A stretch of 62,332 nucleotides of DNA from assembly GCA_934631005.1 (NCBI GenBank), contig CAKTXA010000014.1:1-62332 (forward strand). The letters are read 5' to 3'. The notes under the pieces were generated by a model. The model saw only the letters and a list, made by a program, of their open reading frames with translations. It had not been told where the DNA came from and did not search any database. This stretch comes from an uncultured Oscillospiraceae bacterium. GTDB taxonomy: Bacteria > Bacillota > Clostridia > Oscillospirales > Oscillospiraceae. Positions within the stretch are counted from its first letter, which is position 1; every line of letters begins with the position of its first letter. This document shows positions 26,362 through 35,200 of this stretch, piece after piece. The translations under genes and the position numbers were made by a program.

Positions 26362-27954
26362 ATGAAACTCACCTTCCTCGGCGCGGCGCACGAGGTCACC
26401 GGCAGCTGCACGCTGCTGGAGTGCGCCGGGCATTTCTACCTCATCGACTGCGGCATGGAGCAGGGCGTAAATGTGTTTGAAAACGCGCCGCTGCCCGTCG
26501 CTCCCGGCGAGATCGACGCGGTGTTCCTCACCCACGCGCACATCGACCACGCGGGCCTTCTGCCAAAGCTCTGCAAAGACGGCTTCTGCGGCAGGATCTA
26601 CGCCACCGAAGCCACCGACGCGCTCTGCCGCATCATGCTGCTGGACGCGGCAAACATCCAGATGTCCGACGCGCAGTGGCAGACGCGCAAGGCCGAGCGT
26701 GCGGGACGCCCCGCCGTAGAGCCGCTGTACACCACCGACGACGCGCTCGCCGCCCTGCGGCTCTTCCGCCCGTGCGCCTACGGCGAACGTGTGAGCGTGG
26801 CAGAGGGCGTGACGCTGCGCTTTACGGACGTGGGGCATCTGCTCGGCTCGGCGTGTGCGGAGCTGTGGCTGACGGAGGACGGCGCTGCAAAAAAGGTCGT
26901 CTTTTCCGGCGATGTCGGCAACACCGGCAAGCCCATCCTCCGCGACCCGCAGACCGTGGACACGGCGGACGTGCTGATCGTGGAATCGACCTACGGCGGC
27001 CGCCTGCATGAAAAGACCGGCGACGCCGTTCCGGCGCTGGCCGGGTATCTGCAGCGCGCGTTTGACCGCGGCGGCAGCGTCATCATCCCCGCCTTTGCCG
27101 TCGGCCGGACGCAGGAGCTGCTGTACGCCATCCGCGAGATCAAGCAGAAGCAGCTCGTGCATGGGCACGACGGCTTCCCCGTCTACCTCGACAGCCCGCT
27201 GGCCGAGGAGGCAACGGCGGTGTTTCTGCAATGCGACCCCGACTTTTTTGACGAGCCGACGCGCGCGCTGCTGCGGCAGGGCGTGAACCCCATCTGGTTC
27301 CCCAATCTGCATCTGGCCCCGGCGGTGGAGCAGTCGCGCGCCATCAACGACGACCCGCGGCCCAAGGTCATCCTCTCCGCCAGCGGGATGTGCGACGCCG
27401 GGCGCATCCGCCACCATCTCAAGCACGGCCTCTGGAAGCCCGAAAATCTCGTGCTGCTCGCGGGCTATCAGGCAAACGGCACGCTCGGCCGCAGTCTGCA
27501 GGAGGGCGTCAAGACTGTGCGCCTGTTCGGCGAGGAGGTCGCGGTGAACGCCGAGATTGCCATGCTGCATGGCGCAAGCGGCCACGCCGATCAGGCGGGG
27601 CTTTGGCGCTGGGTGCAGGCCATCGCGCCGAAGCCGCAGTTCGTGTTCGTCAATCACGGCGACGAGGAAAACTGCGAAGCCTTCCGCGATCTGCTCACGA
27701 AGGAGGGCTACACCGCTGTCGCGCCCTACAGTGGCACGGAGTTCGACGTCGCCGCCGGGCGGCTGACGTACATCGCCGCGCCGAAGCGCATCGAAAAGCC
27801 CGCCTCTGTGCGCAAGGGCGAGGTCTACGCCCTGCTGGTCGAGGCCGCGCAGCGCCTGCTCGCTGCGGCGGTCGCTTTCCGCGGGCAGTCTGCCCAGCGC
27901 ACCCGCAAATTCACCGCCGATATTCAGGCCCTGCTCCAGAAATGGAGCGCCTGA
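26362..27954 (+). CDS. MBL-fold beta-CASP RNA-processing exonuclease
   Basis: A 530-residue metallo-beta-lactamase/beta-CASP protein of the CPSF73/YSH1 type. It opens with LGAAHEVTGSC. The zinc motif THAHIDHAGL holds H58, H60, D62 and H63, followed by TDVGHLLGSAC and FSGDVGN. The beta-CASP part includes IPAFAVGRTQELLY, ILSASGMCDAGRI and the C-terminal ASGHAD plus VNHGDEE motifs. Such enzymes cut or trim RNA in the cytoplasm. Start 26362 with AAAGGAG; the 89-residue upstream extension is not preceded by a site and crosses the promoter. Confidence 0.9.
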   Translation: MKLTFLGAAHEVTGSCTLLECAGHFYLIDCGMEQGVNVFENAPLPVAPGEIDAVFLTHAHIDHAGLLPKLCKDGFCGRIYATEATDALCRIMLLDAANIQMSDAQWQTRKAERAGRPAVEPLYTTDDALAALRLFRPCAYGERVSVAEGVTLRFTDVGHLLGSACAELWLTEDGAAKKVVFSGDVGNTGKPILRDPQTVDTADVLIVESTYGGRLHEKTGDAVPALAGYLQRAFDRGGSVIIPAFAVGRTQELLYAIREIKQKQLVHGHDGFPVYLDSPLAEEATAVFLQCDPDFFDEPTRALLRQGVNPIWFPNLHLAPAVEQSRAINDDPRPKVILSASGMCDAGRIRHHLKHGLWKPENLVLLAGYQANGTLGRSLQEGVKTVRLFGEEVAVNAEIAMLHGASGHADQAGLWRWVQAIAPKPQFVFVNHGDEENCEAFRDLLTKEGYTAVAPYSGTEFDVAAGRLTYIAAPKRIEKPASVRKGEVYALLVEAAQRLLAAAVAFRGQSAQRTRKFTADIQALLQKWSA

Positions 27955-27967
27955 GTGCAGAATTCAG

Positions 27968-27999
27968 TCGCAGGCCCCGGCATTGCCGGGGCCTGCGAC
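27968..27999. terminator. Terminator between convergent genes
   Basis: TCGCAGGCCCCGG, loop CATT, and its complement, serving the nuclease gene and possibly the opposing phosphodiesterase gene. Confidence 0.75.
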
Positions 28000-28036
28000 T
28001 TATTTATCAATATCATATTTATTATGTACGGTCTCC

Positions 28037-29038
28037 TTACTGCACCCCGCTCAAAATGCTGGCGGCGCGGTCGGGGTAGTCGGTGATGAGGGCGTCGGCG
28101 CCGATAGAGGCGAGGTAGGCCATATCGGCCTCGTCATTGACCGTCCAGTATTGGATGGCGAGGTCATTGGCGTGGGCGTAGTTGATGATCGTCGTCGTGC
28201 CGAGGTTCAGGCCATAGCTCGATCTTGCGCTCTCGCGCCCGAACGGCAGCTGGAGCACGTCGTAGGAGCAGGCAAAGTCTTTTTTGCCCGTCAGCGCGGC
28301 AAGGTAGAACCGGATGACCTCCTCCGGGCTGGCACTGCGGTGCGTGTCGGGGTAGTGTTCCGTGATGTAGGCGGCCACCTCGTCGCGGAAGCTGCCGATG
28401 ATGACCCGGTCAAGAAGACCCCGCGCCTGTAGGGTGGCGTACAGCTGATCCGCCGCGGCCAGGCCCGTCTCGCCGCCGTCCTTGATCTCGATGATGTAGC
28501 GGTAGTCCCCGGCCGCCGTCAGATAATCCAGCACCTCGTCGAGCGACAAAATGCGCAGCTCGTCCGGCACATCGCCGCCGTGAAGATCCGCATAGGGCGA
28601 CTCGCCCGCGTCGGTCACGAACTGTGCCGCCATATTGAGCTGCTTGAGCTCGGCCAGCGTCTTTTCGCGGACGAGCACGCCCTCCGCGCCGAACACGGAC
28701 ACAGCGTCCGACACGCGGTCGAGCGTGGCGTCGTGCGAGAGCACCAGAATATCGTCCGCCGTCATATGCAGGTCAAACTCGAAATAATCCACCTGCAGAT
28801 CCGGGTCCTCCGCACAGCCGCGGAACGCGGCCAGCGTCTCCTCCGGGAAGTCCCCCGCCCCGCTGCGGTGCGCCGAGACGGCCGTCTCGCCGGTGATAAA
28901 CGGATTGTCGGTGGGATAGGTCTTTCGGTTTTTGGGGCTTGAGCGGTGATAAAACTGCGCAACGCCGACGGCGGCGATGGCAACGACGATGCAAAGCAGC
29001 ACCAGCAGCACCCGCCCGACTACTTTTTTCACTTTCAT
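28037..29038 (-). CDS. Glycerophosphodiester phosphodiesterase, membrane-anchored
   Basis: A 333-residue GDPD-family protein. An N-terminal transmembrane anchor (residues 8-29) is followed by an external TIM-barrel. SAHRSGAGDFPEETLAAFRG carries the catalytic HR and E, FEFDLHMTADDILVLSHDATLDR the metal/catalytic residues, and INYAHANDLAIQYWTVND the C-terminal signature. It would release glycerol 3-phosphate from deacylated lipids outside the membrane. Start 29038 with AAGGAGA; the longer reading adds 17 charged residues. It is divergent from the spoVT fragment. Confidence 0.9.
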   Translation of the reverse strand: MKVKKVVGRVLLVLLCIVVAIAAVGVAQFYHRSSPKNRKTYPTDNPFITGETAVSAHRSGAGDFPEETLAAFRGCAEDPDLQVDYFEFDLHMTADDILVLSHDATLDRVSDAVSVFGAEGVLVREKTLAELKQLNMAAQFVTDAGESPYADLHGGDVPDELRILSLDEVLDYLTAAGDYRYIIEIKDGGETGLAAADQLYATLQARGLLDRVIIGSFRDEVAAYITEHYPDTHRSASPEEVIRFYLAALTGKKDFACSYDVLQLPFGRESARSSYGLNLGTTTIINYAHANDLAIQYWTVNDEADMAYLASIGADALITDYPDRAASILSGVQ

Positions 29039-29217
29039 AGATAGTCTCCTTGCGTTTTTCTTTTCTTCTATAAGTAAGTATACCAGCAAAGGCCGCGCCT
29101 GTCATGTAAAATTTCACGGCACATCCCCAGCCTGCACCGACGGCGAGCACTGCCGCATATTCTCCCATTTTCCGCAAAGACTAACAGGGCAATGTGAACT
29201 GAAAGGAGCAATGTTTT

Positions 29218-29394
29218 ATGAAAGCAACCGGTATTGTCCGCCGGATCGACGATCTTGGACGCATCGTGATCCCCAAAGAGATCCGCCGCACCCTCCGCAT
29301 CCGCGAGGGCGACCCGCTGCAGACAGCATTGACACAGTGGGAAACCTTCTGCTTCGCAATGGACGATTTAGCCAAACGGAATGGGTGGAAGTAG
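29218..29394 (+). pseudogene. spoVT: 5' fragment of spoVT, interrupted by the mobile element
   Basis: Codons 1-34 (MKATGIVRRIDDLGRIVIPK... up to EGDPL) are the AbrB-type DNA-binding start of the sporulation regulator SpoVT. After GDPL the frame continues into 24 unrelated codons (QTALTQWETFCF...) and stops at 29394. The rest of spoVT, beginning GDPLEIYTEKDG, lies 12.5 kb away at 41818-42270. GAAAGGAG precedes the ATG at a normal distance, so the start is intact. As it stands the product is a 58-residue chimera with an incomplete AbrB fold and no GAF domain. The 24-codon tail is best read as the native C-terminus of the recombinase. Confidence 0.92.
29308..29337 (+). other. attL: left junction of the spoVT element
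   Basis: The core GGCGACCCG (29308-29316) is shared exactly with attR (41818-41826). The right arm, 29317-29337 (CTGCAGACAGC...), is complementary at 16 of 21 positions to the arm ending at 41816 beside attR. The central dinucleotide is GA at 29311-29312. Left of the core is spoVT sequence. Confidence 0.85.
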
Positions 29395-29463
29395 TACATA
29401 ATGACGAAAGCAGGCGTGCTCAAAGGGGCGGTTCCTAGGCTTCACCAACTGTTGAAAGAATTC

Positions 29464-29500
29464 GCGCCCATCCCGCTGCAAAACCGGGATGGGCACACTT
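29464..29500 (+). terminator. Terminator-like hairpin at the left end of the element
   Basis: GCCCATCCCG and its complement (29466-29494) around CTGCAAAAC, followed by ACACTTATTTT. In the excised circle it would sit about 70 bases after the recombinase stop codon at 29394, which fits its being the recombinase gene's own terminator left behind by integration. The rest of 29395-29516 holds nothing recognisable. Confidence 0.5.
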
Positions 29501-29516
29501 ATTTTGCCAAGCATAA

Positions 29517-30345
29517 TGCCAAGGTTTCTTGGAAATCACACTATTCTCAAATACATATAGCCGCAGCGTTGTCGTAACGTCGGATTAAGACCTCTTAGAA
29601 ATTACACTACTCTCAAACAAGCTGCTGCCCGGCCATGAGACCCCGGAGGATTAAGACCTCTTAGAAATTACACTACTCTCAAACTAAGGAGGGAGTACAA
29701 TGCTCCGAATCACTGATTAAGACCTCTTAGAAATTACACTACTCTCAAACAGCTACGACGAGCCGGTGTACAAGCGCGTGGATTAAGACCTCTTAGAAAT
29801 TACACTACTCTCAAACTGCCTCCGCCACGGGCGATCAGGGCGCTGCGATTAAGACCTCTTAGAAATTACACTACTCTCAAACCCAGCGCGTGTGCACGAT
29901 GGTCAATAAGACCGATTAAGACCTCTTAGAAATTACACTACTCTCAAACGGGTGTACCGATGCAGAAGACCATTTGGATGATTAAGACCTCTTAGAAATT
30001 ACACTACTCTCAAACATCTGTCAGACGCTTTGTCGCAAGAGCCTGGATTAAGACCTCTTAGAAATTACACTACTCTCAAACAAGCTCTGCGGCATACGCG
30101 GTCGATCTTTAGATTAAGACCTCTTAGAAATTACACTACTCTCAAACATCCATGTCGTGCTCATCGCTGGCTTTTTGGATTAAGACCTCTTAGAAATTAC
30201 ACTACTCTCAAACAGTAGATCACGATGGTCTTCGCCATCTCCCGATTAAGACCTCTTAGAAATTACACTACTCTCAAACGTAGCGGAGGTCTACCCACTG
30301 CTCGGCATCGATTAAGACCTCTTAGAAATTACACTACTCTCAAAC
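29517..30345 (-). CRISPR. Type II-A CRISPR array, 12 spacers
   Basis: Twelve identical 36 bp repeats start at 29583, 29649, 29715, 29781, 29847, 29914, 29980, 30046, 30112, 30178, 30244 and 30310. A degenerate thirteenth lies at 29517-29552 (25 of 36 matches). Spacers are 30 nt, except one of 31 nt at 29883-29913. In the minus-strand, crRNA orientation the repeat begins GTTTGAGAGTAGTGTAATTT and ends GTCTTAATC, a typical II-A repeat. The decayed repeat marks the old, trailer end, so growth is at 30345 next to csn2. The + strand of spacer 29685-29714 contains AAGGAGGGAGTACAATG, a phage-like ribosome site and start codon. Confidence 0.98.
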
Positions 30346-30407
30346 CTCAAATCATCATTTGAGGAAACCGCCCTACAAGCGGCAGAAAGCAGGTAATATC
30401 CGTTTTG
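30346..30407 (-). promoter_or_regulatory. CRISPR leader with II-A anchor sequence
   Basis: 62 bases between the csn2 stop and the first repeat. In crRNA orientation the leader ends in ATTTGAG directly abutting GTTTGAGAG. This is the leader-anchoring motif known for type II-A adaptation. The same seven bases recur inverted just upstream, making a palindrome CTCAAAT-CATC-ATTTGAG at 30346-30363. A CCGC/GCGG hairpin lies at about 30367-30382. No convincing -10/-35 pair is seen. Confidence 0.8.
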
Positions 30408-31073
30408 CTAGAACTCACACAGATCTGCGTCCACAGTGACCCTCTTTTCCAGAGGCAGCAGCGCCTTGGAAACAGAATCCACCAGTAGTACGCTGAGAGA
30501 ATGGTCCAGAATGGATCTAAAGAGGAGCGTGATTTCTTCATCACGATAGAAGCTGCGCAGATTCACCAAAACGAAGAGCTTATCCCGCTCCAGTTCCCGT
30601 GTCAGCTCCATATAGTCCAGAACGCGCTCCAAGTCATCTCCATAATCGTCCAAAATCTCAATACCGGCGGAGCGAATTACTCCACCGATACTGATTTTAT
30701 CGCAGGCAACTGTGCATGGCAAGTCAAAAGAAAGCTCCTGAATAAATTGTTCAACTTCCCCCAGCAGCTGCATTGTGCGAACATAATTTCGTTCGTTCAA
30801 CGCTTCCGCCTCCAGCCGGGCCTGCAGCTTGGAAACCAGCGATTTTTTGCTGATTTCAAAGGAGAGAAAACTGTCAAGCACCTCCGCAAATTTAGAAAAG
30901 GTGATCGGCATGTTATTCTGTGACAAAACAGCCTTGCCCTCCAAGCCGGAGACCTGCAAGGAGATGTCTTGCAGGAACTGGCGAAAGAAGAACGGCGCTT
31001 CTATGACAAGCGTATTGACTCCGTCACCGGAAAAATCAAACACCGTGTCCATTTGTGGGTGGGCGAGCATCAT
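30408..31073 (-). CDS. csn2: Type II-A adaptation protein Csn2
   Basis: A 221-residue Csn2. It forms a tetrameric ring on DNA ends and works with Cas1-Cas2 and Cas9 in spacer acquisition; its presence defines subtype II-A. The N-terminal beta region, the long middle helices (about 75-125) and the C-terminal DKLFVLVNLRSFYRDEEITLLFRSILDH stretch match the family, as does the length (about 220). The start overlaps the cas2 stop by 4 bases, so translation is coupled. Last gene before the leader. Confidence 0.92.
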   Translation of the reverse strand: MMLAHPQMDTVFDFSGDGVNTLVIEAPFFFRQFLQDISLQVSGLEGKAVLSQNNMPITFSKFAEVLDSFLSFEISKKSLVSKLQARLEAEALNERNYVRTMQLLGEVEQFIQELSFDLPCTVACDKISIGGVIRSAGIEILDDYGDDLERVLDYMELTRELERDKLFVLVNLRSFYRDEEITLLFRSILDHSLSVLLVDSVSKALLPLEKRVTVDADLCEF

Positions 31074-31390
31074 AGAACGACCATCCTTTCATCGGAATCA
31101 ATGATGTCACTGTGGATTTTTCCCACCAGGTACTCAATTCCCGCAAACTGCTTTTCCGTAATGGTTAAAAGCTGAATGACCCCTTTCGGGGGTTTTATTT
31201 TTCGAATCGCTTCCCGAACCAACTGCTCTGCTGTACTGTTGAGAAGCAGCTTACAGTAGACAGACTCCTGCATCATGATAAAACCGTTTTTTATCAGGCC
31301 ACTTCGGAATTTTCGGTAAATGCGGCGGTCCTCTGTAGTTTCTGTTGGCAGGTCAAAAAACACGATCATTCTCATAAAACGGTAACTCAT
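31070..31390 (-). CDS. cas2: CRISPR-associated endoribonuclease/adaptor Cas2
   Basis: A 106-residue Cas2, the dimeric ferredoxin-fold scaffold of the spacer integrase. RMIVFFDLPTETTEDRRIYRKFRSGLIKNGF has the conserved beta-1 Asp (FFDLP) and typical FR.LIK.GF motif of type II Cas2. Overlaps cas1 and csn2 by 4 bases each. Confidence 0.95.
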   Translation of the reverse strand: MSYRFMRMIVFFDLPTETTEDRRIYRKFRSGLIKNGFIMMQESVYCKLLLNSTAEQLVREAIRKIKPPKGVIQLLTITEKQFAGIEYLVGKIHSDIIDSDERMVVL

Positions 31391-32256
31391 ACTTGATAGA
31401 AGCGGATATTGTCAGCATCCTCACTGTTGAGTGCGGCAAATACACTGGTCAGATAGATACGGATAGCATTTAACACTGTTTGGTTGGTATGGCCAATCTC
31501 TACATTGCTGTTCAGAAGGTCCACTAAGGCATACTTAGTTTCTGTGTCCAGCTCCTTAGGCTCCAATTCTACGATCTTTCGGTCAACCAATATGCGGAAC
31601 GGTTCCATCAGATCGCTGCTCAGGTTGAAGTGGTTGAACACATTATCGTGGTGGATCCCCAGCTCTGTAATATACCCAGCTGCCGAGATCTCCCGATTGA
31701 ACGCAGATAGAAGGATCGAATAGCCATAGTTCATTGCGGCGTTTAGTGGGTGTTCTTCTCTGCGGGAAAAGGTTTTTCCAAAAAGCGCATTAAAATAGAC
31801 CTTGGCAGCGTGTCCTTCCCGGTTGGAGGAATCCTGAAATTCAATTTGGGGAAGATAGGCTTCCAGCAGCAATGCTTCCTTCTGCAGTTTGAGATCGGCC
31901 AAATGCTGCGCTTGGAGTCGGATCTTTTCGCCTATGATCCGGCTCCATACCGCGCCCTTGATCTCATTCGACCAGGCTAACTGCTGCCGAAGCTTTCGGG
32001 TCGTATCATGGCTTCCATGATGCGGCACCAGTTCTGCCATGGGAGAACGCTTGCTATCGCAGAAGATGACCCGGATCTTTCGTTCAGTCAGGGCCTCCAA
32101 CAGGCAGCCTGTAAGAGAAACCGCAGGGTTTTCAACCAGAAGCAGCGCAACCTCATCCAGAAATATCCGTTTTGTTTCTTCTCCGCGTATCACCATGTAG
32201 CCCAGCTTCAGATCCAATTTGCATCGATTGGATACAACCACAGTACGCCAGCTCAT
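31387..32256 (-). CDS. cas1: CRISPR-associated integrase Cas1
   Basis: A 289-residue Cas1, the catalytic subunit inserting spacers at the leader-repeat junction. The metal-binding residues expected for type II Cas1 are visible: E147 in SNREGHAA, H203 in ELGIHHDN and E218 in SDLMEPFR. Length and motifs match the II-A proteins. The gene overlaps the end of cas9 by 4 bases. Confidence 0.96.
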   Translation of the reverse strand: MSWRTVVVSNRCKLDLKLGYMVIRGEETKRIFLDEVALLLVENPAVSLTGCLLEALTERKIRVIFCDSKRSPMAELVPHHGSHDTTRKLRQQLAWSNEIKGAVWSRIIGEKIRLQAQHLADLKLQKEALLLEAYLPQIEFQDSSNREGHAAKVYFNALFGKTFSRREEHPLNAAMNYGYSILLSAFNREISAAGYITELGIHHDNVFNHFNLSSDLMEPFRILVDRKIVELEPKELDTETKYALVDLLNSNVEIGHTNQTVLNAIRIYLTSVFAALNSEDADNIRFYQV

Positions 32257-35200
32257 AGCAGCTCCAACAGATTTCCGCTGCGGGATTCAAAAAGCCCGGA
32301 GGCGGACATGTCCACAATTCGGATATCCGTATACTCTTTCTTCCATCCAGAAAGATACATTGAACGTCTTGCTTTGAATGCATTTTTACTAAGGCCCAAG
32401 TCAGACAGATCAATGGGGTTCGGTTGCCTTGCAAATAGCATTTGCATCTTAAGCAAAGCAGAGCACTGAATATCTATGGGCAGTTTTGCAAATGCAGCTT
32501 TTTTGCTCATCAGGCTTTCCGCAGAAACACCGGGTCGTTTGGAGAAAATGCTATTCTCAATTTTGCTTATGTACAGATCGTACAGCTTCATATTCTCCTG
32601 AATGCTGACATGATCATGTTCTTCGGAAATGCTGTAATTGGGATAGAATTTCCGCTTTTCGCACACTCTCTCCAAATGCTTGATATATCTCTCGGTTTCG
32701 TAGCTGCATACAAACTGCGTCAGCGGCAGGAAACCCACACGACCGTCTTTTATTGACCCGGAGGATAAGCAGCACAGAAATCCATCCAATGAAAGCACGG
32801 TATTTGTCTTTAGAATGCGCTTCCCTAAGGGGAACTCAATGTTGGATACATTCTTGCCGTTGTCTTTCAAAGTTTTTGCAATATGCTCAACAGCAAAGAG
32901 ATCATCCGTCAGGAATCTGCTGCTGCGCATCAAATCAACGGGGAAAAACATCAGTTCTCTTTTCTTGCCCTGTGAATATCTGACAAGCACGAAAAACGAT
33001 GTTGTTGCTCCATTGTATCCGCCATATTTTTCAGCGGGCAAGTTTTTCTTGCGGGGAATCAAGCCCTCTTGGGCCTTTTTGGGCTGCTGATCAAAGAATC
33101 CTCCATTCTGTCCGCTATGACGGCAGAATGCATATTGCGTTATATGCACCGCATTTTTGCCCATTGCTTTGCGGATCTTTGCCAGATCATCCTCACCGTT
33201 CCACACCGCAGCACCGCCGGAAACGACCGGGTGGGTAAATAGCGGGCGAATGTTCAGAGAATAGTCTTGATGAACGTCGAACCATCTTCTGGTGAACTTT
33301 TCGTGATAGACATTGCCGACCACAACATTCAGGTATGCATCCTTGGCATGATGCAGATCATTGGCGCTGCGGCATTTCAGCATATCAAATTCCTGCCGGA
33401 ATCGGGATACCAGGCCGGCTTTGACATAGACGATCTCCGCATCGGGGTATCGCTCCTGAAGCAGCTGTGTTACGACTTTGGTGGACTGCCGGGTCTCTAC
33501 CAACTGGCGGTTGATGAACTGGTGCAGTTCATCGTCCGTAAAGCTGGTATTTCGGGTTAGCCGATGGTATTTTTCTTCGGTGATCAGTCCGATGTTCTTC
33601 AGTTGATTCCAAAATGGCTGCATTTGCTCCCGGATCTCATGCTTGATGGGGAAGTGATCTCCTTTCTCACCGTTTGCAGTCGATAGGCACAGAACCTTGT
33701 TGTTCAGAATACTGTCATCCTGCACTTTGGACTGGGGATAGATATGATCGATGTCATAAGCTTTTGAGGCAAGCTGGCTCAGGTCGATCGCTTGCCCTGT
33801 ATACGCACATTTTCCCAATTGGAGGTAGTACAGGAATAGTTTATCGCTTTGCAGGCGATTATCCGCCTCATCTCCCATGGCTTCCAGCTCGGCAAGCAAT
33901 TCAGGGGCATCTTCGTACTTGACCTGTTTATACAAATCGAGCAGCTGTTGTTTTCTGCTTTTAGTTCGTTTTCCCTTTTGCCCTTCTGCTGCACCGCGAG
34001 CCATTTCCACAAAGACCCGCTCTGGTGCGCAGCCCATTGCCTTTACCACATCCGTGCAGATGTCTAGAGATCGGATAATCTGCCGCTTTACTGAATTGGA
34101 GACATACATATCATCCAGCCGCTGGGAAAGGGTATTTTTTCGTGATGGCTCCGAATAGTAATCCGCAGCGAAATCACGGATCTGGTCCCGGAAGGTATAA
34201 CAGGAGGACAGCAGCTGCATCAGGTTGCCGTTGGTTTGCCACAATGCGTCCATGATGGACATTGCTTCTCCGCTGCCGTTTACTGCAGCCCCCATGATCT
34301 CGGTGAGGAATCGGCCGGACAAGCGGCCGAATTCTTTCAGTTGCAGCCGAAGTATGTATTTTCGATCATTTTCCGACAAAGCCGGATAGTGATTTTCAAG
34401 CCACCTGTTCATGCGGGATTTATCCTCAGAATATGCGGCATGGAGAATAATATCCTCTACCTGTTCTTCAGAGAGTGTGCCGGCGGATAGCATTGCCCGA
34501 AAGCTGTGATAGGGCTTCAAATTGGCTTTGATCGTATCGTCCACACCACTGATCTCATCATCAGCTCCAATGTATCCATGACTTTTCAAATATCCGACAA
34601 TGGTTTTCTTTGTAACTTTTTTGCCGGAATCCACGAAAAGGGCCTGATAGATCTCCTGCTTTAATTGTACAGGAATTGGCTGCCGGTTTATTTTCAGATC
34701 GTTGATCTCGTTCAGCACCATGTACCGGCTATACAGAAGCGAGCAGTACGGGAGGACATCTTCGCCCGGAAGATAGGTGCAGGTGTTGGTCATCCGCCGT
34801 ATAAAATTCTGCTCACTTCTGTCCAGATCGACGATCTTTTCAAAATTCCAGGGGTAGATCTTATCAGGCTTCCGCGCCAGCCATGCAAAAGGAGAGCTTT
34901 GATTCAACGGGCCTACATAATACGGAATTCTGAAACGGAAGATGGCGCGGATCTTATCGGCGTTTGTGATGCCGTCTGCGTCCGCATTGCCAAGCATAGT
35001 CAGATAATTTGAAGCATGTTCTAAAATTTGATCCAGTTCGTACGCATATAGCTGGTGCGGGATCACGCGGTTGTCCGAATCCTTCTGCTTGGGCAGAAAA
35101 GTGTACCGGGTCAAGCGTTCCATCATATCCGCATAATTTGCCTGATCTTCTTTTTCCGGTCGGATGCCCTTCACAAGCCTTTTCACAAAATCACAGAATG

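Noticed and set aside
29132..29162. Possible sigma-G promoter (CATATTC) before spoVT
   Set aside because: SpoVT is sigma-G dependent in Bacillus, but here the -10 matches only partly and the -35 (TGCACC) is poor; not strong enough to report as a feature.
29553..29582. First spacer shares GTCGTAACGT with the terminal module of the palindromic repeats, hinting at self-targeting
   Set aside because: Only 10 bases match and the flanks diverge immediately; this length occurs by chance and is too short for a protospacer.
30030..30218. 62-residue ORF with repeated LRPLRNYTTLKQ units
   Set aside because: It is a translation of CRISPR repeats and spacers.
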